The position numbers and the translations under genes are program-made. From the NCBI GenBank assembly GCA_964019415.1, contig OZ025868.1, positions 5,681,371 to 5,745,370 of the forward strand: 64,000 bases of DNA. The letters run 5' to 3'. Below the pieces are notes generated by a model. That model was not told the DNA's origin. It searched no databases and saw only the letters and a program-made list of their open reading frames with translations. Numbering within the stretch: the stretch's first letter is position 1; the number at the start of each line of letters is the position of its first letter. This DNA comes from Ianthella basta. Taxonomy: Eukaryota > Porifera > Demospongiae > Verongiida > Ianthellidae. This document shows positions 34,701-45,700 of the stretch, piece after piece.

Positions 34701-35586
34701 AGACAGTCACCTCAATTCTGTTCATTTCAGCTAGTAGCATTGCACTGGTTGGACGATTCATCCCCTTGTTTTCCAAGCAAAGAGCGGTTATTCCTCGAAA
34801 AGCTTTAATCTCTTCTTTTGTAAACTGCTCAAAATGGTGCTCACGAAGTTGAATCTCAGACAATAGTTCAATTGTTGTCTCTTCTTCTCCCAGCTGAGGC
34901 ATAGCGGGTGTGGGCCACTGATGCGTGATGGCCATGATGATGAGGTTGCCGTAGGAGAACACATCGAGTTTGTCATCGTATTGTGGTGGGTGGCGCAATG
35001 CTTCAGGAGGCATGAACCCCGGCGTGCCCTTGATGGAGGAGCTACGTGTGAGTGAAGCTGCATCGATGGCCCTGGTCATACCGAAGTCGGTCAGCTTGGT
35101 CAGGTAGGTCACCTCGTTGACGAGGATGTTGTTGGGACTGAGGTCGTGATGCACCAACTTGGGGGAGTGGCTGTGAAGGTACACCAGACCCTGGGCCACC
35201 TGACGGAGGATCACCATCTTGTTGATGAGGGGAAAATCTTCCTTTGGTGTTGACTCCAGCAGTGAGCGCAGACTGGCGTCCATCTTCTCTAACACAAGGA
35301 CAGGGGTGTGGGAGGGATCGTAGTAGATCCCCAGAAACTGGACAATCTGAGGGTGTCTCAAAGCAGACCACGTGGCGCACTCTTTCTCAAACGCTGTGAT
35401 GAACGCTTGCTTCTCTTCCTCGGATAGTATTACCCTAAATACATCGTGCATGAACTTCGCAGCGCAGGCCGTTCCGTTCCATTCCACTTCGAAGACTGTC
35501 CCAAATGCACCCGCTCCGAGCTTTCGATCAGTTCTCCTTACGTCGTAGATCTTCAACGGAGCGGTAGGTATAACCACATTCGCCAT
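31716..35586 (-). CDS. Gene F: kinase-tetraspan fusion, type Y with an X-type patch
   Basis: Predicted 584-residue protein. Exons: 35586-34282, 34122-34031, 32915-32741, 32630-32496 and 31763-31716; exon 3 could instead start at 32921 (586 residues, same frame). Kinase marks: GAGAFG, K44, HHDLSPNN (D148), DFG (167-169). Helix C differs from all others (VFRVILSEEEKQ), as does YYDPSHTPVLVLEK. The coiled coil, CCLFT juxtamembrane and LQWME tail are type Y. However, GTPGFMPPEALRHPPQYD and VFSYGNLIIMAIT are type X where Y genes have GFVAPEA and VFAYGNVII. The switch back occurs at HQWPTP. The TM1-TM2 loop exon has several Cys (CSSCVSS). A receptor-like pseudogene begins 74 bp upstream in divergent orientation, so the promoter region is very short. 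Confidence 0.85.
32026..32130. mobile_element. hAT-like MITE (TAGTCTGGC family), half copy
   Basis: TAGTCTGGCTAGCTAGGC starts the left end, followed by an AGGAAGGGATGGTCTAG-like run and AGTTCACACCTAGCC as in the two longer copies. The right end is absent. It lies in intron 4 of gene F and is followed directly by the helicase-like fragment. Confidence 0.6.
32190..32375 (+). pseudogene. RecQ-like helicase fragment
   Basis: The frame encodes DYDVIVCLPTGYGNSLIFESVPYI. This matches the Q-motif-to-Walker A region of RecQ-type DNA helicases (xDVxVxLPTGxGKSLIFQxxP), with the Walker A Lys changed to Asn, so it would not bind ATP. No later helicase motif follows. Such fragments are common as transposon-carried or retroposed relics. 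It is intronic in gene F and on the opposite strand. Confidence 0.45.
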
Positions 35587-35660
35587 GTTTTACTGGTGCC
35601 ACGATGCTTCAAGGGGAATCACCTAATGCAATCATGACGTAATGTTTCCACGCAAGGACG

Positions 35661-36325
35661 ATGCGCAAGAGCAGTCTCCTTGTTCTGTTAAGCTTGCGCT
35701 CAGCTTTGGCCTCCAAGTCTACGATCGCGATCCATGGCCAGTGTGATGTAGTTCGCTATGTATCTCCTACGAATGGCGCCAACAGCATCAGTTGTCTTAA
35801 TTCTAGCGACCCCAGCAAGCCTTGCCGGAACCTGAGCTTCGCGCTAGTTGGAAAAGAAATCGAAGGCGCTCAACCTGAATACTGTAACATTTCCACAGGA
35901 CCTGACAACCTTTTCTGTACGCCTTTATGACGGCACTCACTACCTATCCGTGGAGACGCAGGTGACTAACGCTACAAATGTGCTTATCATAGCCATGCGC
36001 CCTGGAGGTGCAGTTGTTCGCTGTCGATCCTTCCCAAACCACGTTCCAGACCATTGGGACGATATTGTATTCTTCTGCTCTCGAAACATCACAGTTTCGG
36101 ATCTGGTGTTTGAGCACTGTGGTTGATTTGGTTCGGGCATGTATGCCTACAGAGTGGATGGTCTTCATGTGCGAAACTGTATATATTCAGGTATATATAA
36201 TAGGGATGCACTTCACAGATTACTGCATATTTCTATACAAATGCAAGGTATATTACATTGGACATTATTAATGTGCACAATGAATGCATGTAATGAAGTT
36301 CTGTTATTATTAATATGGTAAAGTA
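35661..36325 (+). pseudogene. Broken secreted/receptor-like gene (parallel beta-helix type N-terminus)
   Basis: An ATG at 35661 opens a signal peptide (MRKSSLLVLLSLRSALAS). An extracellular stretch with paired Cys follows (PCRNLSFAL), and a shift near 35890 continues into LYDGTHYLSVETQ. Then come ITVSDLVFEHCG, an in-frame TGA, and FGSGMYAYRVDGLHVRNC. The sequence of a short N-terminal domain, NLSFAL, then repeated F..C(G) rungs resembles the beta-helix N-termini of large sponge surface receptors. With one shift and one stop it is probably dead, although an unseen intron cannot be excluded. It is divergent from gene F with 74 bp between starts. Confidence 0.4.
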
Positions 36326-36404
36326 AGGGGGATCAGGAGTTGTATGATAGTTTGACATAATATCAGACTTACGTATTATACGTACATGCACGTTATATCA
36401 GACG

Positions 36405-36481
36405 AGATACTGTAGCAGACTATATAAGAACTCTGCCAGAATTCCTCCAAGTTCAGAGAGGACACTTGAGAGCATCATTGT
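36405..36481 (-). pseudogene. Decayed TM1 exon of pseudogene G
   Basis: After CTGCAG the minus strand reads TMMLSSVLSELGGILAEF, matching the type X TM1 exon (TMMLSSVLSFLLGAAAL in gene H). A charged Glu sits inside the membrane span and no clean donor follows. It lies 1.7 kb downstream of the truncated kinase exon of G, at a plausible intron distance. No TM2-TM4 exons follow before gene F. Confidence 0.6.
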
Positions 36482-36552
36482 CTGCAGTACAACAGCAAGC
36501 AGTGATCAATGAAACAAGTGCACATGCACAATACAGTGCTATGCACACTACA

Positions 36553-37570
36553 TTGAAAGGGGGGGCAATTATTGGGTTTTTTTTTTGCAGTTGGCCACTG
36601 CAAGGCAATAGATTGATTTGGTAATCACTGGATATTACGCCTAACCTACCAATGTATTGGTGTCTCAGTTGGCAGGGGGACACGAAGCCCTATTGATTTG
36701 GCAACCAACGATCACCTCCCCTAGTCATTCAACAGAGATGGAAGAGCCACAGTGACGAGCCCAGATTAGGGTGTCTGTGGCTCTTCTATCTTTGTTAGAT
36801 GAGTGCAAGATGGAAAGAAGATGGAAGAGCCACAGACAGCTGCTTTGCCCTAATTGGGGCTCATCAGTGTGGCGTACTGCCGGTTGATGGTTGATAAGCA
36901 ATTGCCCCCTTTCAACAATTCTTCAGTCATGATGACTGTAGCCTCCCTCGTCTATTTCTGTTCTGTTTAACATGTTGTGGGTTTAGAATCAGCCAGTCAT
37001 CCAACCATCAACCATCAGTACGCCACACTGCATGAGCCCTAATTGGAGCGAAACAGATGTCTGTGGCTCTTCCATTTTTGTTGGATGACTGGCCATGGGG
37101 GAGGCGATCACTGGTTGCCAACTCAGTAGAGCTAGCTTCGTGCCCCCCTGCCAACTGAGACACCATGCAATACGCACTGGTGTAGTTGGTAGGTTAGGCA
37201 TAATATCCAGTGATTTCCCCTTCAATCTATTGCCTCACAGTGGCCAACTGCAAAAACAATTGCCCCCTTTCAACAATGTTTCAGTTGTGACTACTGTAGC
37301 CTCCCTTGTCTGCTTCTGTTGAAACCACAAGTGTTTAACTTGTGGTGGATACAGAATCAGCCAGTCATCCAACCACCAAAATGCAACCATCAGTACGCCA
37401 CACTGATGAGCCCCAATTAGGGCGAAACAGCTGTCTTTGGCTCTTCCATCTTTGTTGGATGACTGGTTGCCAACTCATGAAATGAGGCTTCGTGCCCCCC
37501 CCCCCTGCCAACTGAGACACCAATACTGGTGTAGTTGGTAGGATAGGCATAATATCCAGTGATTACCCTT
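36553..37570. repeat. Large foldback repeat cluster
   Basis: A left arm (36553-36720, beginning TTGAAAGGGGGGGCAATTAT) is mirrored at 37095-37285, and a partial third copy follows (37450-37565). Shared pieces include CAGTTGGCCACTG, CCAACTACACCAGT-like runs and TGTCTCAGTTGGCAGGGGG. Between the arms AAGATGGAAGAGCCACAG occurs twice and inverted copies of AGCCACAGAC appear. It is non-coding and of unknown class, lying between the G exons. Confidence 0.55.
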
Positions 37571-38159
37571 TCACGCTATACATCTCAGTTATGGTTCTGC
37601 ATTGTAAAGATTATATAGTATCACATAATAGAGGACTCTTTTACCAGTAATGCTTGTGAATTGTAACAGCAGTTAGCTACCACTCAATATGTACTATGAA
37701 TTAATCCATTCCATAGCTCCCAAGGCTGTTGAAATACAAAGAAGGATTGGGCCACCATGCTTCACACTCAACAGACAGTACCAAAACTCCAACAGTGAAC
37801 TTTTACACACTCATAGAAAGTGGTCCTCCAATAACCTATGTACTTATCATTGAAATGTGTATGTACACACCCAACCTCATCCCTCATAGGGGTGAAGATA
37901 AGGGAGCTCGAGGTGAGCTGGAATAATGAGCAGACTTGCTAATGCAGCATGTCAGTTCAACACAATATCTGAAGGAGATGTGTCAAGGAACAGGACAAGG
38001 GCTGGGATCTGCTGAAATGCAACTTTAAATAAGGCATGCATGAATCTCTGCAAATATTAAAGAAGGTTAACCTCCAGCATTTGGGACGTGTAACTAATGA
38101 TGACAATGAATTTGGCTGAAGTAAAGATAAACAACCTGAAATTTGTGTCACAGTGACTA

Positions 38160-38795
38160 AGGCAATAACGCATCTTCCATGTTTGAAGCAACTTTGATGA
38201 CAAGATGGTCATCTCTCAGGGATCTCCTCCAGTGGAGTAGCTAAGGGGTACACTATAGGAACAGTCTTCCCCTGTAGACGGAGCCTCGGCTCAATTAACA
38301 TTATCTATTTGATACTTGAGATTCTTCACCTGTTGTTCTGTTCTTGAGCTCTGAGATATCAGTTCAGATTTCATCCTACTCACATATGCACACACTACCT
38401 CATTGTCCTTAGTCACCAATTCCTTCTGCCACATTGCAAGCTGCACATTGCTATCTTGCTCTTGTATAGAATACCTCAAGCTCTTCAGTACAGTGTTCTC
38501 AACTTCCTTCAATTGGGGCAACAGTGTGTTACTTGTTATGTTACGTTTGCTTGCATCATCATTCAGGCACAGCTTGACCATGCCAAGAAGAAACTTCTTT
38601 TCATCTCCTGAAACAACTTCAAATACGGTGTACGTATCTCCGATGAAGAGTATGCCTTTAGATCCTGTACCTCCTCTACCGCAAATGCTCTTGGAATGAC
38701 AGGGGTAGGCCACTAGCTTGTGTGTGATTGTCATGATGATGAAGTTGCCATAGGAGAACACAGCATGCAAGCTTGTCATCATATTGTGGCGGTCA
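38160..38795 (-). pseudogene. Pseudogene G: truncated type X kinase exon
   Basis: The homology begins at the second half of the kinase domain (VFSYGNFIIMTITH) and runs through KLCLNDDASKR, YSIQEQDSNVQLAMW and a coiled coil to LRLQGKTVP and CFKHGRCVIALVT. The glycine loop, catalytic loop and DFG are all absent. The remaining frame carries small insertions (for example SLRYSIQ, VCAYVSR) and stops near 38220. The 5' break lies near 38790, next to a G-rich homopolymer (38818-38832). It is a dead member of the array in the X position expected between F and H. Confidence 0.85.
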
Positions 38796-39714
38796 TTACT
38801 TCAAACTTTTTGTGTGTGGGGGGGGGGGGGGAGGGTGGCATATGCATCAAAGTATATAATGCCCCACGGTGAGGATTGAAGCGATTCAATAAGCGTACAC
38901 TTTGGAAAGGTCCATATGCCATTATTCAGCTAATGATTCAGAGCTAAAGTAAATCCATTCAGCTCTTCTAAAAATGTGTGCATACCTATGTGCATATAAT
39001 TACGTACATGCAGCCACAATGGTTGTAGTTGCTAATTATAATCATAGCTCCAAAATAAAGTAGGGACATCTCAGTGTAAGAGGGCCAGGGTATTTCATCA
39101 CCATTAATTGAACGCTTGAGAGTGAAAATTATGTCATATATTAAAAACAAATTTCAAAGCAATGGCACAAGCATAATAGCTATATAGCTATATTTAGCTA
39201 CACACATCAAGCTAGCTAGCTAGCAAGCCACACATGTCATGCTAAAAACACAATAGGAGAATCAAGGTGTATCCAGCACATTACATTAAACATTTAAAGA
39301 CACTACTAGTGCCCAGTGTGTCTCCTAGACTGGCATTTTGTATATAGCTACGTATACCGCAGCTACCTTGCAAATTGTCCAAAGTCACTTCCTTCAACTC
39401 ACTACTGGAGGTCACTGTCTACACTACAGATCAGAGGTGTGTCAGTGCCACCCCCTCCATTTAGGGACTGCTCCTTTTGCCAAGACTTGAAATTATACAT
39501 TAGTTACACATTTATCATCATGCATATGCTCATATGTATACTGTGTGTGCTTCACAAAATTTATTTCAACTGAATAAAATAGCGAGCTGCATAAAGTGAT
39601 CAGAGATGAATGGCATGATGTCAGACATGTACTAGCTAGTGTGCTATTATGAGCAGCAAGCTACACATGGTAGGTAGTTATAATTTTAAGTCCTGTAATT
39701 GTTATATTCTACAA
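38796..39714. other. Spacer between pseudogene G and gene H
   Basis: It holds a poly-G tract (38818-38832) and CTAGCTAG simple runs near 39215. I see no gene, exon or recognisable repeat. Together with 37571-38159, also empty, it separates G from the 3' end of H. Confidence 0.4.
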
Positions 39715-42700
39715 CTAGCTAGCTACTCTCCTCCACTGCAACATGGTAAAATAGGAGAACACTGCCAGACCCTGCACAAGGGAAAAGTTGTACTGTAGCA
39801 ATGTAACTGTAATTAGCTAACAGAACTGCATTCTGGATTGTCAGTCATCGTTATCTAGCTATACACCCACATGTCTGCAGTGTACCAATAGCATGAACCA
39901 GTGCTTGCATATGAAAACAAAAGTTAAGGCTGATACCAGATGAGCAAGGCCAGTAATTGTATTGTAGCTACTTGAGATAGATTTTTCAAATATATGCACA
40001 TCACAAGCATGTAATAGCACAATGTGACTCCATGTACCAAGTCGGACTATATACTCCATCGTTATTCAAGGGTGAAATCATCTCATCTGCCAAGATACTA
40101 CCAGGGCATATGAGCACAGAGGACACAGATGACACAGATAACGACAGTGGAGAAGAGGTCCAGGAAGAGTATGTGGAGGCTGGAAGAAGAGCCAAACACT
40201 GTCAAATATTGAGATTGCTCAGACTGACTTCTAACACTCTGCGCCTACTCACTAAAAATAAGCTGCAAGGGAACTACGTATTATGCCTTTTACATATAGT
40301 TACAGAATTAATATGTAGTATAATGTACCTTCACCATATACACGCTGAAGTCAACATAGATCTACATAACCTCTTATCCATGAGTGCATTGTACTTATGT
40401 ACATACACATCCTAGTAAATTCTAGACAAATGCAAAAGCATTGCATGATGAGCATGATGGTATGTGCCAAGCATCAAGAGAGTGAGGAAATGTATACATA
40501 ACTACAAGGTAGTCTTAAGCATGCAGTAACAGATGCATGACATTTGAATGAATGCATGACGCATGAATTAAGCAATTCTGCCAATATCATGGGCAGATGA
40601 ACCACTTGGCTATGCCCACCAGGATTCATGCCTGCATGAGCTCGGTTTGTATAATATACCATACACCTCCATTTACTGTATTCTCTCTAAATAATTGTCA
40701 CCTTAGGTGTCCAGAAAATGTGTCCTTGGCAGCAATTAGAATAGGAATGAACAAGATAGCTGCAGGTGACAAATATTTGGAGTTCATCGATGAATCATTA
40801 GAGTGGACGGAAAAATGTTGGAGCACTATTGTTAGGGGCGTTTCTTGATGAAATGGTGGAGTTTAAACTCACTAGTGGCTGGAGTTTGCTTCTTCAAGCC
40901 TCCAGGCAGAGGTTCAAATTGACCAAGAGCGTTCTGGAATGCTGGCATTCTCAGTTTGGCCAGCTTGAAGAAGTCCGTGAGTTTTTCTTCTGTGGAGGTT
41001 TGTTGCTCGCATCACTGCTGATGCAGATCATGACACTGCTGTTTGTGAACTGGGCAGCATCGCTCAGCCTCAGAAAGTGTGGGTTAGGCAAGTTAGATTT
41101 AGGAGTGCACAGAGTACTCTCTGTAGTGTCTGCGTCCGACAGATCAGGAGAAAAAAGGTAATCCACAAACGCATCCATCTCATGATAGTTCTCTCACAAG
41201 TACACAACGAGAAGGAATGAGATCTAAGTCTTGATATATATACTTGCTAGTTGTCTTTTTATATTGCTCATAAAAAACAGCAACACAAAGCAAAGGCTGT
41301 GGCCCTTCGCAAGGCTGCTTATTATAAAGATATATTGGAATGTACTTCCTGTCTGGTGAATTATTAGTGTGCTGTTTGATCTATTTACTATTTGATTATT
41401 ATTGTAGTAAGTTCTGTAGTCCTTATATGCATGTGCACGTGACTTTTGTACGCATGCGTATACAAGTGTTGTTGATTAATGAGTTGCCCTTGCCGCGTGA
41501 AAGTGTTCGCTCCTTCGTCCATCTTCGTCCCCTCGCATCCAATTGATCGCAATCCCCGGGCAACATTACAACTGGCGACGAAGGTGGGATAGTGTCATGG
41601 CAGCTTTCAGAAGAATTCAAGAGTTCAACGCGGCCGCGGAGTCATTTTCAGCCTACGTGGAGCGGGTGGAATTGTTCTTCCAAGCAAATGGAATCAGGGA
41701 AGAGAAACAGGTACCAGTATTCCTTAGCTCCATAGGTAGCGCCACATACGGGACCTTATGCGATCTGTTGGCCCCTAGCAATCCGAAAGATAAGTCTTTT
41801 GAACAGATCGTCGATACCCTGAAGGGGCACTTTGAGCCAAAGCCTTTGGTTATCGCGGAGAGGTTTCATTTCCATCGGCGTAACCAAGCGCCTGGAGAGT
41901 CTATTACTGAGTACATAGCCAAATTGCGGCGGCTAGCCAGTAAGTGTGATTTCAGGGCATATCTAGAGGAAGCCCTACGCGATAGGCTAGTTTGTGGCCT
42001 GCTCAGTGAACCCATCCAACGAGCCTTATTGTCTGAGGTGGATCTGACCTTAAAGCGTGCCTTCCAAGTAGCACAGGGCATGGAGGCAGCCCACAAAAAT
42101 GCCCAATCCTTGAAAGCCTCCAAGCTACCTGTCCACAGATTGGACCAGCCTACCCGTGTTACAGGGTCACGTAGTTTTAGCAGTTTCAAATCTGCTGGTG
42201 ATTCCACTGGCGGAAAAACTTGTTATCGTTGTGGGCGCTCCGGGCATTTGCCCAATGATTGTCGTTTTAAGGATGTTACCTGCCACACTTGTGAAAAGAA
42301 AGGCCATATTGCTTTGGTATGCCGCTCTGCTAGGAGAGATGCACAAAGAGTTTCTAGAGGACAAGGCCCTGGAAGAAATGCTCATTATGTGGACACTCAG
42401 CAGTTGCTCGAAGACGAGACGCAGATGATTATGAATTCCTCTACCAAATTGGCTCATCCTCCTCCTCCCCATATGAAGTGGTGCAGGAGTGAAATGGAAA
42501 GCAGGTAAAAATGGAAATTGATACGGGAGCCGCAGTTTCCATCATTTCCAGCAAAACACAGCAAGCACTTTTCCCAACTGCAACCCTATCAAATGCTTTA
42601 GTGAAGCTTCGCAGTGTCACTTCAGAACCCGTACCTGTGTTGGGGCAGATGGCGGTACAGGTTAAGTATGGTGAGTATGTAGGTGAACATACTCTTTACG

Positions 42701-45700
42701 TGGTTGGGGGTAGTGCTCTGTGCCTGTTGGGCCGTGATTGGCTCCATGATATTCGTCTCGATTGGTCCAGCATCCGGAAAATGTCAGCTCACAACAGCTT
42801 GCTGACACTTTATCAGCTCAACCAGAAGTATGCAGAAGTTTTCCAACAGGAGCTTGGTTCGATAAAAGGGTTCACTGCTAAGGTGCACTTGAAAGACGGT
42901 GCTAAGCCTCAATTCTGCAGACCACGTTCAGTGCATTTTGCCATTAAGGAGGCAGTTGGCAGAGAAATTAATCGCCTAGTGGAGAATGGCACACTGCAGC
43001 AAGTGGAGTGCAGTGAATGGGCAGCTCCAATTGCGCCCGTGCTGAAGAAAGACGGCACAATTCGTATTATGTGGAGATTTCAAAGTTACCCTCAACCCAT
43101 ACCTGGATGTGGATCAATACCCATTGCCCAAGCCCAGTGAACTATTTGCTTGCGTGACTGGTGGCAAGAAGTTCATGAAATTGGATTTGTCTGCGGCATA
43201 TCAGCAGATGGCACTGGATGAGAAATCGTCCAAACTTGTCACCATTAACACCCGCAAATGGCTATTTCGGTACGCAAGGCTGCCTTTTGGTGTGGCATCA
43301 GCCCCTGCAGTGTTTCAACGCACAATGGACATCATCCTTCAGGGCATTCCCCAGGTGATTTGTTACTTGGATGACATACTTATCACGGGCAAGTCAGATG
43401 CTGAGCACTTGGCCAACCTGGAGGAAGTCCTGAAACGCCTCAAAGAGCAGGGCATTCGCCTGAACAAAGAGAAGTGCAAGTTTTTTGAGGATACTGTGGA
43501 GTATCTGGGACACCGGGTGGATGCACAAGGGGTGCACACTTCCACACAGAAGTTGAAAGCCATCCTCGAGGTACCGACACCAGACAATGTGCAGAAGCTT
43601 CACTCCTTTCTCGGCTTGATCAACTATTATGGCAAGTTTCTCCCCAATTTGGCAACTATGTTGCATCCACTCTATGCGCTCCTGCAGGAGGGTCAGCCAT
43701 GGAAGTGGTCGAGGGAATGCACTCAGGCATTTCAGAATGCCAAAAATGCCATCACAGAGGCGCCTGTATTAGTCCATTTTGACTCCAATCTGCCACTGCG
43801 GTTGGCAGGTGATGCTTCAGCTTATGGGGTAGGGGCTGTAATCTCACATGTGTTACAGGACGGATCAGAGCATCCAATCGCATTTGCCTCGCGTACCTTG
43901 ACAGCAAGTGAGCGAAATTACTCACAAGTAGAGAAAGAAGCTCTCTCGCTCATTTACAGAGTCCGCAAGTTTCACCAATGTCTGTATGGCCAGCGGTTCA
44001 CCTTGATCAATGATCATAAGCCTTAAACCACAATTTTGGGGCCCAAGCATGGCATCCCAGCTCTGGCAGCAGCTCGTATGCAGCGCTGGGCGTTGTTGCT
44101 GTCTGCATATTCGTATGACATTCTTTTCCGTCCTACAGGGGCGCATGGCAACGCAGATGGTCTGTCTCGATTGCCTCTGCCAGAAAGTCAACTGCAGACC
44201 ACCTCAGATGATGCTACTGTCTTCAACCTGGCCCAAATCCAGTCATTGCCTGTTCTCTCATCTGACCTAGAGACTGCCACTCGGAATGATCCACTGTTGA
44301 GCAAAGTCCTACGGTATGTGAGACAAGGTTGGCCGCTGCAGGTTCCAGAAGTGTTACATCCGTATTGGCTCAAGAGACATGAGCTCACGGTTGAAGGAGA
44401 CACGTTGCTGTGGGGAGTTCGGGTAGTGGTGCCTAGTAAACTGTGCTCACGTGTGCTGGACGAGTTCACCATGGGCACCCCGGAATCGTTCGAATGAAGG
44501 CCTTGGCTCGCAGCTACGTGTGGTGGCCTGAGTTGGAGGGAGAAGTGGGAGAGCGAGCGAAAGCGTGTTCCACATGCCAAGCAGTCAAGATGGCCCCAGC
44601 CAAAGCACCATTGCACCCATGGGTGTGGCCCACAGTGCCATGGCAACGTAACCATCTAGATTTTGCGGGGCCCATTATGGGAAAGATGTTGTTGGTGGTA
44701 ATTGACTCCCATTCCAAATGGCCAGAGATTATGGAAATGAACACGACAACTGCTGCCAAGACCATCACAGTGTTGCGGGAGATTTTTGCTCGCTATGGTC
44801 TACCTGAGCTAATCGTGACTGACAACAGACCGCAGTTCACAGCGACTGAATTCAAACAGTTTCTGACAGCAAATGGAGTGAAGAACATCCTTTGTTCTCC
44901 ATATCATCCTTCTTCTAATGGTGCAGCAGAGTGGCTAGTGCAAACTGTGAAGCAGGCCCTCAAGGCCGGTTGCCAGAAGGGTGTATTGTTTGAGCAGGCA
45001 TTGGCCTCCTTTTTGTTGCAGTATCGCACCACGCCGCATGCAACCACTGGAGTGTCTCCCAGCTCCTTGTTCCTAAACCGAAGCTTACGTATCCGACTGG
45101 ATTGCTGAAACCTCTGGTCGCAGCCAGGGTTCGAAGTAAGCAAGCAGACCAGAAGGCGTATTATGATTTGCACAGTCGTGCAAGACAATTTTCCATTGGA
45201 CAGCCAGTCATGGTTCGTAACTTTCGAGAGGGACCTCAGTGGATTCCGGGTGTTGTCGCCAAGAAATTGGGGCCATTGTCATATTCCATTAGGGTGCAAG
45301 GCGGGCAACAGTGGAAGCGTCACTTGGATCACATTCGTGAAGGCCCAAGTTTGCCAAACAGTAACCCAGAGATGGAAACGAATGGCCCAGGGCATGATGA
45401 CATCTTTTTCCCACTGCCAAGCTCCAGGCCTGAGGTTACCACAACTCAGCCCACCGAGGAGACAGAACAGTGTGTCTCACCTGCTGACACTAGCGTGGCA
45501 GTGCGTCGATATCCAGATCGTGTTCGCCAGCCGCCCAATCGTTGGGCCTTCTGACCATGTCTTAACTAAGGGTGGGGGAGATGTGGTGTTTGATGTATTT
45601 ACTATTAATTTGATTATTATTGTAGTAAGTTCTGTAGTCCTTATATGCATGTGCACATGACTTTTGTACGCCTGCATATACAAGTGTTGTTGATGAATGA

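Noticed and set aside
42167..44768. Minus-strand frames of 75-155 codons inside the retrotransposon.
   Set aside because: Antisense shadows of gag and pol.
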